Under the pieces are notes generated by a model. That model saw only the letters and a list, made by a program, of their open reading frames with translations. It ran no database searches and was not told the origin of the DNA. The position numbers and the translations under genes were made by a program. From Pseudomonas psychrophila HA-4 (GTDB taxonomy: Bacteria; Pseudomonadota; Gammaproteobacteria; Pseudomonadales; Pseudomonadaceae), in the NCBI RefSeq assembly GCF_000282975.1, contig NZ_ALJC01000114.1, positions 1 through 64,000 on the forward strand: DNA of 64,000 bases. The letters are read 5' to 3'. Shown here in pieces: positions 34,250 through 42,740 of this stretch. Within the stretch, counting starts at the first letter, position 1. Each line of letters starts with the position of its first letter.

Positions 34250-35065
34250 TTAGCGAGCAGCGCCCAGTCGGCCTTTTTCGTCGGAGAACACGATTTCTAC
34301 CCGGCGATTCTGCGCCCTGCCCCGCTCGGTGGCGTTGACATCAACAGGGTACTGATCGCCGTAACCGGCCACTTGAATGCGTTTTTCGTCGATTCCCAGG
34401 TCAGCCAGCATGTCCGCCACGGTCTGAGCACGCGTCAGCGACAGCGCGAGGTTGTCTTCGGTGCCGCCCGTGTTGTCGGTGTAGCCCTCGATCCGCACGA
34501 TCCGCTTGGGGTTCAATTGCAGAAACTGCACCAGTTTGAGGACTGTGCGGTTAGCCGAGTTTTTCAGGTCCGCTTCGCCGGTATCAAACAACACGTCGCC
34601 CAAGGTCATGACCAAACCACGGTCAGTCTGCGTAGTCGCTAGGCTGATGATTTGTTCTTCCAGCCATTTGCCTTGCTGTTGAACGCTCAACAATTTGGCT
34701 TCGCGTAAGGCCAGTTGCAGACGCTGACGCTCCAGATCGAGCTTTGCAGCGCGTTCTTCGTTGAGCACTTTCTGAGTGTGTTCGCGGGCAATTTCGCTGT
34801 AGCGCTGGCTTAGATAAGCGTAATGCTCCACGTCTTGACCACTGCCCCAGTAGCTGGACAGTCGATCGGCGCGGGCCAACGACTCACCGGCGCGAATCAC
34901 GTCCTTGGGGGCGATGCGCAGCACATTGCTGTCTTCTTTGACCGCCTGAAAGTCGCTATTGGCTTGCTGCATGGCTAGTTCGTTGGCGTGATGCCCTACG
35001 CAACCGGCCAGGCTGATACTACCGAGCAGTACCGCACTGCTGAAAACGCTGGACTTGAGGCTCAT
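34250..35065 (-). CDS. OmpA family lipoprotein
   Basis: The 271-residue product has a lipobox (SISLAGC) and a DUF4398-like coiled coil (about 35-135). A C-terminal OmpA domain (about 150-262) carries RIEGYTDNTGGTEDNLALSL and GRAQNRRVEIVF, which binds peptidoglycan. It anchors the outer membrane to the wall. It overlaps the upstream DUF4398 gene by four bases. Confidence 0.88.
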   Translation of the reverse strand: MSLKSSVFSSAVLLGSISLAGCVGHHANELAMQQANSDFQAVKEDSNVLRIAPKDVIRAGESLARADRLSSYWGSGQDVEHYAYLSQRYSEIAREHTQKVLNEERAAKLDLERQRLQLALREAKLLSVQQQGKWLEEQIISLATTQTDRGLVMTLGDVLFDTGEADLKNSANRTVLKLVQFLQLNPKRIVRIEGYTDNTGGTEDNLALSLTRAQTVADMLADLGIDEKRIQVAGYGDQYPVDVNATERGRAQNRRVEIVFSDEKGRLGAAR

Positions 35066-35418
35066 TGGGCCTCCGCCAGTTGTTTGCGCAAACGGGTAAT
35101 GCGGGTATTGAGCACGTTCAATTGTTCCTGGCTTTTTTGTGTCAGTACGCGGGCTTCGGCCAAGCGCGCATCTAGCTCGGCTTGCTCAGCCTGTATGCGG
35201 GCATCTTTGTAGGACTCTTCAACCATGTCGGCCTGAGCGCGGGCCAGCTTGTTTTCGGCTTGTTTGAGTTCAGGCATGTCGTCGGCATTCGCGCCTACAG
35301 CCTTGGCCTGGTCCAAGGCCCGTTCAGTCAAACGTAATTGTTCATTCGGCGCAGGGTCGGTTGCACAACCCGCCAGAGCCAGAACAGCCAGGGCTGTGAA
35401 AAGAGGTCGAATGGTCAC
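35062..35418 (-). CDS. DUF4398 lipoprotein
   Basis: The 118-residue product has a lipobox (LALAGC) and a long coiled coil (AENKLARAQADMVEESYKDA and onward), typical of DUF4398. It is coupled to the OmpA-like gene and follows a periplasmic binding protein after 9 bases. All three form one envelope operon. Confidence 0.82.
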   Translation of the reverse strand: MTIRPLFTALAVLALAGCATDPAPNEQLRLTERALDQAKAVGANADDMPELKQAENKLARAQADMVEESYKDARIQAEQAELDARLAEARVLTQKSQEQLNVLNTRITRLRKQLAEAQ

Positions 35419-35427
35419 TAAAAATTC

Positions 35428-36246
35428 CTACTGTTTTGGGGCGCTGAGCGGTTGTTGCAGTTGAGTCTTCCACCGCTCCAGATTGCGTTGTAATGCCGCC
35501 TCGGCTAGGCCGGAGGCGGGCAATTCTGTCATCTTTTTGGCGAGCTGTCCGCGCAACCACGGCTCATTACAGGCCGAGTCATGGGAGATCGCCAGAAATA
35601 GCCCTGGCTGATCAATAGGCTGGGGATGTGCGCGCAAATCATCGGCGATGCCCAGGGTTTGAGCGGTGGCCATCCCGGCATAACGCCCGGCCAAAACGTA
35701 TTCGACCTGCCCCAGCAACAGTTTCTGTAGCGCTTGAGTCAAGCTGGGCTGGGGCTTGAGGGTTAGCTGGTGCTGAGCAAACGCATCAAAGGGTTCGGTC
35801 AAGCGGGCCTTTTCCGAGAGCGCCCCCACATGCCCGTGCAAATCGGCGGGTGTTTCGTAGCTCAACGTCGAATCCTTGCGCGTCCATACTAGGTAGTCGT
35901 TGCGCACCAACGGCGGGTGGATATAGTCCAGCGAGGCCAGCCCGGCCAATGTCAGCGGCGCATCCAACAGCATGTCCATACGTCCGGTACGCACTTCGTC
36001 CTGCGCCTGGGAGCGTTTGCCGGCATACAGCACGTCAACCTTGATACCGAGTTCCTCGGCAGCCTGACGCAGCAAGTCAGCACTGGCGCCGATCAAGTGC
36101 GCCGGATCGGCCGGGTCCCGCCATAGATAAGGAGGTGCATCAGGGCTACCGGTAACGATCAAGCGCTCGCACTTCCCGGCCGCCTCTGACAGCAACGGCA
36201 AAAATGCCAACCCTAATAACAACCTGCCTACCTGTCGCACATCCAT
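35428..36246 (-). CDS. Family 3 periplasmic solute-binding-like protein
   Basis: The 272-residue product has a signal peptide (LLLGLAFLPLLSEAAG) and the family 3 binding fold (GRMDMLLDAPLTLAGLASLD, QALQKLLLGQVEYVLAG). No permease or ATPase gene is near, so it may act as a sensor or scavenger and not as part of a transporter. It leads the operon with the two lipoproteins. Confidence 0.8.
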   Translation of the reverse strand: MDVRQVGRLLLGLAFLPLLSEAAGKCERLIVTGSPDAPPYLWRDPADPAHLIGASADLLRQAAEELGIKVDVLYAGKRSQAQDEVRTGRMDMLLDAPLTLAGLASLDYIHPPLVRNDYLVWTRKDSTLSYETPADLHGHVGALSEKARLTEPFDAFAQHQLTLKPQPSLTQALQKLLLGQVEYVLAGRYAGMATAQTLGIADDLRAHPQPIDQPGLFLAISHDSACNEPWLRGQLAKKMTELPASGLAEAALQRNLERWKTQLQQPLSAPKQ

Positions 36247-36280
36247 ATCCCTATACCCCGCCTACTCAATTCAAACGCGT

Positions 36281-36368
36281 AAAAAAGCCCGGTCATTCAG
36301 GCTGTAAGGAATGAACAGAACACTAAGTGCCCCGCTCTTTCCTTACAGCCCGGAGAACCGGGCTCTTT
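36281..36368 (-). terminator. Large compound terminator of etfBA
   Basis: On the minus strand GGCTGTAAGGAA (36350-36339 reversed pair with 36300-36311) forms a long stem. It is enclosed by AGCCCGG and CCGGGCT arms and ends with six T (36286-36281). An inner AGCCCGG-TTCT-CCGGGCT hairpin is an alternative fold. Confidence 0.75.
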
Positions 36369-36386
36369 ATAAGTGAAGCGACTGGA

Positions 36387-37316
36387 TTAAACCAGTTTCT
36401 CCAACTCAGGGACTGCTTCGAACAAGTCCGCTACCAGACCGTAATCGGCTACCTGGAAGATTGGAGCTTCTTCGTCCTTGTTGATCGCAACGATCACTTT
36501 GGAGTCTTTCATACCGGCCAAGTGCTGAATCGCGCCGGAGATACCGACCGCGATGTACAGTTGTGGTGCAACGATTTTGCCGGTCTGGCCGACCTGCATG
36601 TCGTTCGGTACAAAACCTGCGTCGACTGCCGCGCGGGAAGCGCCAACAGCAGCGCCCAGCTTGTCTGCCAGTGCGTACAGGTGCTTGAAGTTGTCACCGT
36701 TCTGCATACCACGACCGCCGGAAACGACGATTTTAGCAGCGGTCAGTTCTGGACGGTCCGACTTAGCCAGTTCTTCGCCGACGAACGACGAAGTGCCTGC
36801 ATCGTGAACCGCTGCAACTGCTTCAACTGCAGCCGAACCACCTTCAGCGGCAACCGGGTCGAAACCGGTAGCACGCACGGTGATCACTTTGACCGGAGCA
36901 GTCGACTGCACGGTAGCAATGGCGTTACCGGCGTAGATTGGGCGGGTGAAGGTGTCAGCGCTAACAACCGAGATGATCTCGGAGATCTGGTCAACGTCCA
37001 GCTGGGCAGCAACGCGCGGCAGGATGTTTTTGCCGTTCGAGGTGGCGGCAGCCAGGACGTGGCTGTAACCCTTACCCAGCTCAGCGACCAGCGGAGCAAC
37101 GTTTTCTGGCAGTTGGTGCGCGTAAGCGGCGTTATCGGCCACCAGCACTTTAGCCACACCAGCTATTTTCGCGGCCGCTTCAGCCACAGCGCCAATGCCC
37201 TGGCCAGCAACCAGAACGTTGATGTCGCCACCGATTTTGGCAGCGGCGGCTACGGTGTTCAGCGTGGCAGGAGCCAGCGTTTTGCCGTCGTGTTCTGCGA
37301 TTACCAAGATAGTCAT
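36387..37316 (-). CDS. etfA: Electron-transfer flavoprotein alpha subunit
   Basis: The 309-residue product has the FAD-binding C-terminal part with GRGMQNGDNFKHLYALADKL, GASRAAVDAGFVPNDMQVGQ and LYIAVGISGAIQHLAGM. With EtfB it accepts electrons from acyl-CoA and other dehydrogenases and passes them to EtfQO. It starts two bases after etfB ends. Its codon choice is typical of highly expressed genes. Confidence 0.97.
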   Translation of the reverse strand: MTILVIAEHDGKTLAPATLNTVAAAAKIGGDINVLVAGQGIGAVAEAAAKIAGVAKVLVADNAAYAHQLPENVAPLVAELGKGYSHVLAAATSNGKNILPRVAAQLDVDQISEIISVVSADTFTRPIYAGNAIATVQSTAPVKVITVRATGFDPVAAEGGSAAVEAVAAVHDAGTSSFVGEELAKSDRPELTAAKIVVSGGRGMQNGDNFKHLYALADKLGAAVGASRAAVDAGFVPNDMQVGQTGKIVAPQLYIAVGISGAIQHLAGMKDSKVIVAINKDEEAPIFQVADYGLVADLFEAVPELEKLV

Positions 37317-37318
37317 TG

Positions 37319-38068
37319 TTAGATTACCTTCGCTTCGTTTTTCAGTTTCTCGACCAGTTCAGCCACCGACTTAACCTTGATACCTGCGCTGCGAGCAGCC
37401 GGCGCTTCAACTTTCAGGGTTTTGTTGGTCGAGGCAGTCGAAACGCCCAACGCATCTGGCGTCAGCACTTCAAGCGGCTTCTTCTTGGCCTTCATGATGT
37501 TTGGCAAAGACGCATAACGCGGCTCGTTCAAACGCAGGTCGGTGGTGACGATGGCCGGCAGGCTCAGCGAAACAGTTTGCGCGCCGCCGTCGACTTCACG
37601 GGTCACAGCAACCTTGTCGCCCGCCACTTCAACTTTCGAAGCGAAGGTGCCCTGACCGTAGCCGGTCAGTGCAGCCAGCATTTGGCCAGTTTGGTTGTTG
37701 TCGCTGTCGATGGCCTGTTTGCCCAGGATCACCAACTGAGGCTGCTCCTTGTCAACCACAGCCTTGAGCAGCTTGGCCACGGCCAGCGAGGTCAGGTCTT
37801 CGGCGGATTCGACGAGAATGGCGCGGTCGGCACCCAGAGCCAGCGCGGTGCGCAGTTGCTCTTGAGCGGTGGTCGGGCCGATGGAGACGACGACGATTTC
37901 AGTCGCAACACCTTTCTCTTTCAGGCGTACGGCCTCTTCCACAGCGATTTCGCAGAAGGGGTTCATCGACATCTTGACGTTGGCGAGGTCAACGCCGGAG
38001 TTGTCCGCTTTGACGCGTACTTTAACGTTGTAATCGACCACTCGTTTGACAGCTACAAGAACCTTCAT
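37319..38068 (-). CDS. etfB: Electron-transfer flavoprotein beta subunit
   Basis: The 249-residue product starts MKVLVAVKRVVDYNVKVRVK and has the AMP-binding region and the VAKLLKAVVDKEQPQLVILG and GKQAIDSDNNQTGQMLAALT signatures. It pairs with EtfA. The 5' leader contains a 159-bp palindromic element starting 72 bases before the ATG. Confidence 0.97.
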   Translation of the reverse strand: MKVLVAVKRVVDYNVKVRVKADNSGVDLANVKMSMNPFCEIAVEEAVRLKEKGVATEIVVVSIGPTTAQEQLRTALALGADRAILVESAEDLTSLAVAKLLKAVVDKEQPQLVILGKQAIDSDNNQTGQMLAALTGYGQGTFASKVEVAGDKVAVTREVDGGAQTVSLSLPAIVTTDLRLNEPRYASLPNIMKAKKKPLEVLTPDALGVSTASTNKTLKVEAPAARSAGIKVKSVAELVEKLKNEAKVI

Positions 38069-38139
38069 GGATTCCTCGTTACTCTCCGGTGAAAAGAAAG
38101 TCGCCTAGGCGAACCTGGCGGTTGATGCTCATCAGCATG

Positions 38140-38298
38140 AGGGTCTGTTGACGTTTCGTTGTGAGTTGCAGCGCTGGGTCAGATTTTGCCAGGCAAGGCA
38201 CAGGGCGAAGGGAATGGTTGTTCCCTTCTCAAGCCCTGTAACGCAGCCTGGCGAAATTTGACACGCGTTGCGGCCACAACGAAACGTCAACAGACCCT
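38140..38298. mobile_element. MITE-like element with perfect 24-bp terminal inverted repeats
   Basis: The 24 bases at 38140-38163 (AGGGTCTGTTGACGTTTCGT plus TGTG) are the exact reverse complement of 38275-38298. The interior continues as nested imperfect palindromes (CAGGGCGAAGGGAA against TTCCCTTCTCAAGCCCTG, TGCCAGGC against GCCTGGCG), so the whole 159 bp can fold on itself. No protein is encoded and no clear target duplication flanks it. It lies in the etfB leader. A MITE or a mobile structured RNA are both possible. Confidence 0.7.
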
Positions 38299-38615
38299 AC
38301 GGCACCTCCAAAGATCGTTGCAGTGCCCTTCTTATATAAAGAATGACGCGTGCCAAATATTTCCTGTGCGACCGCCTGTCAGGTGTGACTAACAAGTCAT
38401 CCACCCCAAGGACGTGTAAACTTCGCTCAAAAAATGGCAGGCTCCTACAGGCTTAACCCTGTGCCCTGTCTTTAGAGGTGCTCTTGAAACCAACAATCAG
38501 CCTACGGCGAGCGCAAAACCGCCCGTATCTTGACCGGAACACCTTTTGCGGTCAATACAGCAAATCGGCCACATTTAAGCCGCGCGACTTTGATTTGTCT
38601 GGCTTACAGCGAATT

Positions 38616-38660
38616 CAAACAAACGTTTGTATTGGACGCTGCTAGTGGTGTAGATATAAT
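38616..38660 (+). promoter_or_regulatory. Strong sigma-70 promoter of etfQO with PsrA-type operator
   Basis: TTGGAC (38632-38637) and a perfect TATAAT (38655-38660) are 17 bases apart. Directly upstream CAAAC-AAAC-GTTTG (38616-38629) fits the published PsrA pattern (G/C)AAAC-N2-4-GTTT(G/C). PsrA senses long-chain fatty acids in Pseudomonas, and etf genes were reported as PsrA targets in P. aeruginosa (from memory). The rest of 38299-38785 shows no gene. Confidence 0.75.
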
Positions 38661-38785
38661 GCGCGCCCATAGAGAGAGCGGCGCCTCATCCATTGAGTCT
38701 TCGACAAGCGGTCGAGGAAATAATGGATGAAACGCCAAACCTCCAATTAGAAAAATACCGTTGAGCCTTGAGTAGGAGAGAACCT

Positions 38786-40450
38786 GTGGAACGCGAATAC
38801 ATGGAATTCGACGTGGTCATCGTCGGCGCCGGCCCTGCCGGTTTGTCCGCCGCCTGCCGTTTGAAGCAGAAGGCCGCCGAAGCCGGTAAAGAAATCAGCG
38901 TCTGCGTGGTTGAAAAAGGCTCCGAAGTCGGCGCTCATATTCTCTCCGGCGCGGTGTTCGAACCCCGCGCCCTGAACGAATTATTCCCGGACTGGAAAGA
39001 GCTCGGCGCACCGCTCAACACTCCGGTCACTCGTGATGACATTTATGTACTGCGCAGTGACAGCGCTGCGACAAAAGTACCTGACTTTTTTGTGCCTAAA
39101 ACCATGCACAACGAAGGCAACTACATTATTTCCCTGGGCAACCTGTGCCGCTGGCTGGCACAGCAGGCCGAGAACTTGGGCGTAGAAATCTACCCAGGCT
39201 TTGCTGCTCAAGAAGTGCTGTTCGACGAAAACAGCGTAGTCCGCGGGATCATCACCGGTGATCTGGGCGTTGACCGCGAAGGCAATCCAAAAGAAGGCCT
39301 GTACACCCCCGGCATGGAACTGCGCGGCAAGTACACCTTGTTCGCCGAAGGCTGCCGCGGCCATTTGGGCAAGCAATTGATCGAACGCTTCAAGCTCGAC
39401 AGCGACGCTGACAGCCAGCACTACGGCATCGGCCTTAAAGAAATCTGGGAAATCGACCCAGCCAAGCACCAACCCGGCCTGGTCGTTCACACCGCTGGCT
39501 GGCCGCTGGATGTGATGGCCAACGAAAACACCGGCGGTTCTTTCCTTTATCACTTGGAAAACAACCAAGTGGTCGTCGGCCTGATCGTCGACCTGTCCTA
39601 CACCAATACCTTCCTATCGCCGTTCGATGAATTCCAGCGCCTCAAGCACCACCCAGTACTTAAGCAATACTTGGAAGGCGGCAAGCGCATCAGCTACGGC
39701 GCCCGCGCCATTTGCAAAGGCGGCCTGAACTCGCTGCCGAAAATGGTCTTTAACGGTGGCGCGCTGATCGGTTGCGACCTAGGCACCCTGAACTTCTCCA
39801 AGATCAAAGGCAGCCACACCGCGATGAAGTCCGGCATGCTGGCCGCTGATGCCGTGGCTGACTCGCTGCTCGCAGGCTCCGAAGGCGGCGACGCACTCAA
39901 TACTTACGTTGAAGCGTTCAAAGGCAGTTGGTTGTTCGATGAACTGTTCGCTAGCCGTAACTTTGGCGCGGCGCTGCACAAGTTTGGTCCTATCGTGGGG
40001 GGTGGCTTCAACTGGATTGATCAGAACATCTTCGGCGGCAAACTACCGTTCACCCTACACGACACCAAGCCTGACTACGCCTGCCTGAAGCTGGCCAAAG
40101 ACAGCAAGAAAATCAACTACCCGAAACCCGACGGTAAACTCAGCTTCGATAAACTCAGCTCGGTGTTCCTCTCCAGCACCAACCACGAGGAAGAGCAGCC
40201 GTGCCACCTCAAGCTGCGTGATGCGAGCATTCCGATCAGCGTTAACCTGCCGCTCTACGACGAGCCTGCGCAGCGTTACTGCCCAGCCGGCGTCTATGAA
40301 GTGATCACACAGGAAAGCGGCGAGAAGCGTTTCCAGATCAACGCGCAAAACTGTGTGCACTGCAAAACCTGCGACATTAAAGACCCATCGCAGAACATCA
40401 CCTGGGTGACTCCAGAGGGTGCTGGCGGTCCGACTTACCCGAACATGTAA
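38786..40450 (+). CDS. etfQO: Electron-transfer flavoprotein-ubiquinone oxidoreductase
   Basis: The 554-residue protein starts at GTG 38786 after AGGAGAG. It has the FAD-binding VVIVGAGPAGLSAACRLKQK at the N-terminus and a [4Fe-4S] ferredoxin-like end (NAQNCVHCKTCDIKDPSQNI, then TPEGAGGPTYPNM). It oxidises the electron-transfer flavoprotein and reduces ubiquinone at the inner membrane. It is divergent from etfBA. Confidence 0.97.
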   Translation: MEREYMEFDVVIVGAGPAGLSAACRLKQKAAEAGKEISVCVVEKGSEVGAHILSGAVFEPRALNELFPDWKELGAPLNTPVTRDDIYVLRSDSAATKVPDFFVPKTMHNEGNYIISLGNLCRWLAQQAENLGVEIYPGFAAQEVLFDENSVVRGIITGDLGVDREGNPKEGLYTPGMELRGKYTLFAEGCRGHLGKQLIERFKLDSDADSQHYGIGLKEIWEIDPAKHQPGLVVHTAGWPLDVMANENTGGSFLYHLENNQVVVGLIVDLSYTNTFLSPFDEFQRLKHHPVLKQYLEGGKRISYGARAICKGGLNSLPKMVFNGGALIGCDLGTLNFSKIKGSHTAMKSGMLAADAVADSLLAGSEGGDALNTYVEAFKGSWLFDELFASRNFGAALHKFGPIVGGGFNWIDQNIFGGKLPFTLHDTKPDYACLKLAKDSKKINYPKPDGKLSFDKLSSVFLSSTNHEEEQPCHLKLRDASIPISVNLPLYDEPAQRYCPAGVYEVITQESGEKRFQINAQNCVHCKTCDIKDPSQNITWVTPEGAGGPTYPNM

Positions 40451-40455
40451 GTCCA

Positions 40456-40533
40456 TAGGAGCGAGCTTGTCTCGCGATCTTTTGAACGTTTAAAAGATCG
40501 CGAGGCCATCGAGCGTCGACCGGCTGCTCCTAC
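40456..40533. repeat. REP element after etfQO
   Basis: CTCGCGATCTTTT (40471-40483) pairs with its complement (40492-40504), and TAGGAGC pairs with GCTCCTA outside. Its right part (ATCGAGCGTCGACCGGCTGC and on) is repeated exactly at 48034-48060. Confidence 0.8.
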
Positions 40534-40546
40534 AGAGCCCAGGCAA

Positions 40547-41437
40547 TCAGCACACCGAGCTTTCACACCCAGGGCTGCGTTCAAAATAGCGTTTGTACTC
40601 GCGACTGAATTGCGAGGTGCTTTGATAACCCACCCGATCCGCCACTTGGGCCACGCCCAGCCCTTCGCTCAATAGCAATTGCTGAGCCCGCAACAGGCGC
40701 AGGCGTTTGAGGTACTGCACCGGTGACAACAAGGTGCTGCGCTTGAAATGCTCATGAAAGGTCGACGCACTCATGTTTGCGCAGCGCGCCAAGGTCTCGA
40801 CATTCAGTGGCTCGGCAAAGTGCTCATGCAAATGATTGAGTGAGGCTGCCACCCGCGCAAACTGCCCTTGTTGCTCAACTAGCGCCCGCAAGACGCTGGC
40901 CTGCGGGCCACGCAATGCGGCAAAAAGCACCTCGCGCAGACGCGCACGCCCCATGATTCGGCATTCCAGCGGGTCATGCAGGCAACGCAATAGCCGCTCC
41001 ACCGACTGCCGCATATCGTCATCCAGCACCGCCGAGGTCATGGACTCCGGGGTTTGCGCAACGCTGCGCTCAGGGTCTAAGCCCATGGCCAGCACCAACT
41101 CACCCAACACCGCACGGTCAATACTGATAGCCACGCCCAGCAAGGGGATTTCATCGCAGGCAAAGGTTTCGCACTCAAACGGCACTGACAAGGCTTGCAC
41201 GAGGTAATGCCCCGCGCCGTATTCCATGGTGCGCGGCCCGAGATAGGCCACCTTACTGCCTTGGGCAATCACCATTAGGCTAGGCTCATAGATCTGCGGC
41301 ATCCGGGCCACAGCATTACAGGCTGAAACCACCCGCACCTCAGGCATCAAGGTGTGAACAAAGCCCAATTGGGTGGCCAACGGTTTGATAAGTGACACCA
41401 ACGTGGCGTTCTCATCGCGATGACGCGTCAAAAACAT
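40547..41437 (-). CDS. AraC family regulator
   Basis: The 296-residue protein has an AraC_N cupin-like domain (PEVRVVSACNAVARMPQIYE, then HYLVQALSVPFECETF) and a C-terminal double helix-turn-helix (MSASTFHEHFKRSTLLSPVQ, VAQVADRVGYQSTSQFSREY). It is divergent from the alcohol dehydrogenase and is its likely regulator, as in similar AraC-ADH pairs. The start is uncertain; 41551 is possible but would leave little promoter space. Confidence 0.82.
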   Translation of the reverse strand: MFLTRHRDENATLVSLIKPLATQLGFVHTLMPEVRVVSACNAVARMPQIYEPSLMVIAQGSKVAYLGPRTMEYGAGHYLVQALSVPFECETFACDEIPLLGVAISIDRAVLGELVLAMGLDPERSVAQTPESMTSAVLDDDMRQSVERLLRCLHDPLECRIMGRARLREVLFAALRGPQASVLRALVEQQGQFARVAASLNHLHEHFAEPLNVETLARCANMSASTFHEHFKRSTLLSPVQYLKRLRLLRAQQLLLSEGLGVAQVADRVGYQSTSQFSREYKRYFERSPGCESSVC

Positions 41438-41617
41438 GAAAAAGATTTCGCAGAAGAGATAGACCGCCGCATCTTCGCAGAATTGATCAATAAAGCGACA
41501 GTTGCTCCGCGACTCCGGACGAATAGGCATGACAGGCGGAGGAATCGTCATAGTCCTGCAAGGCCCACACGCGCAGAATTGCGCCCTGTTCACTGTTAAC
41601 GCTACTCGAGGTTCTCC

Positions 41618-42700
41618 ATGTCTAACGTCACTTACAACGCCATCGGTTATGCCGCTCAAACCTCCACCGCGCCTCTTGCGCCGATGAAGTTCAATCGCCG
41701 CGCCCCGCGCCCGGACGACGTGGCCATCGAAGTTCTGTACTGCGGCGTTTGCCACTCTGACATCCACCAAGCCCGTAACGAATGGGGCTTCGCGGTTTAC
41801 CCGGTTATGCCGGGCCACGAAATCGTCGGCAAAGTCACCGCCGTCGGCGATAAGGTCACCAAACACAAGGTCGGCGATCTGGTCGGTGTGGGCTGTATGG
41901 TCGATTCATGCCGCGAGTGCTCGGCGTGCAAAGAAGATCTGGAGCAATACTGCCTGGAAGGCTCAACCATGACTTATTGCACGCCAGATCGAGTTGATGG
42001 CACTAACACCATGGGCGGCTACTCGGACAGCATCGTGGTCAGCGAGCACTTCGTGATGCGCATCCCTGAAAACCTTGACCCGGCTAGCGCTGCCCCGCTG
42101 TTGTGCGCCGGTATCACCACGTATTCGCCACTGCAACACTACGGCGTAGAAGCCGGCGACAAAGTCGGTATTTTGGGCATGGGCGGCCTGGGCCACATGG
42201 GCATCAAGTTCGCCAAAGCCATGGGCGCGGAAGTCACGCTGTTCACCCGTTCAGCCTCAAAGGCTGAAGAAGCGTTCAAGCAAGGTGCCGACCACGTGAT
42301 CGTGTCCACCGACCCCGAACAGATGAAAGCCGCGGCTGATAGCTTCGACTTCTTGCTGGACACCATTCCGGTGCCGCACGACCTGAACCCCTACCTCGAA
42401 ACCCTGCGTTTCGACGGCGTACACATTCTGGTCGGCCTGATCGAACCGGTCGATCCCGCACTGAATGCCTTTAACCTGGTGTTCAAGCGCCGCGTACTGG
42501 CTGGCTCGTTGATCGGCGGCATCGCAGAAACTCAAGAAATGCTCGACTTCAGCGCTGCCAACGGCATCACCTGCGACATCGAAATGCTCGACATCAAAAA
42601 CATCAACGAAGCCTTTGAGCGCGTGGTCAAAGGCGACGTGAAATACCGCTTTGTGATCGACATGAAAAGCTTAAAAGCAGCTACAAGCGGCAAGCTTTAA
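41618..42700 (+). CDS. Zinc-dependent alcohol/aldehyde dehydrogenase (YahK-like)
   Basis: The 360-residue enzyme has the catalytic zinc Cys in YCGVCHSDIHQARNEWG, GHEIVGKVTAVGD, a structural zinc cluster (CRECSACKEDLEQYC) and the NADP-binding GILGMGGLGHMGIKFAKAMG. It resembles E. coli YahK, an NADPH-dependent aldehyde reductase with broad substrates. It is divergent from an AraC regulator. A hairpin overlaps its end. Confidence 0.88.
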   Translation: MSNVTYNAIGYAAQTSTAPLAPMKFNRRAPRPDDVAIEVLYCGVCHSDIHQARNEWGFAVYPVMPGHEIVGKVTAVGDKVTKHKVGDLVGVGCMVDSCRECSACKEDLEQYCLEGSTMTYCTPDRVDGTNTMGGYSDSIVVSEHFVMRIPENLDPASAAPLLCAGITTYSPLQHYGVEAGDKVGILGMGGLGHMGIKFAKAMGAEVTLFTRSASKAEEAFKQGADHVIVSTDPEQMKAAADSFDFLLDTIPVPHDLNPYLETLRFDGVHILVGLIEPVDPALNAFNLVFKRRVLAGSLIGGIAETQEMLDFSAANGITCDIEMLDIKNINEAFERVVKGDVKYRFVIDMKSLKAATSGKL

Positions 42701-42740
42701 GCCGCAAGCTTGAAGCTTATGGCTTGTAGCTTGTAGCTGC
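42677..42740. repeat. Inverted repeat between convergent genes
   Basis: GCAGCTACAAGC (42677-42688) pairs with GCTTGTAGCTGC (42729-42740), with nested AAGCTT-rich arms. It covers both the dehydrogenase stop and the end of the IclR gene and may stop transcription from both sides. Confidence 0.65.

Noticed and set aside
38343..38365. Possible sigma-54 promoter (TTGGCAC) upstream of etfB on the minus strand
   Set aside because: The -12 element is ATTC and not TTGC; the match is too poor.
38186..38392. 68-codon open frame inside the palindromic element
   Set aside because: It follows from the palindrome, has no Shine-Dalgarno and no recognisable sequence.
36327..40456. Long open frames opposite etfA, etfB and etfQO
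   Set aside because: They are mirror frames of highly biased GC-rich genes; the strands with flavoprotein motifs are the real ones.
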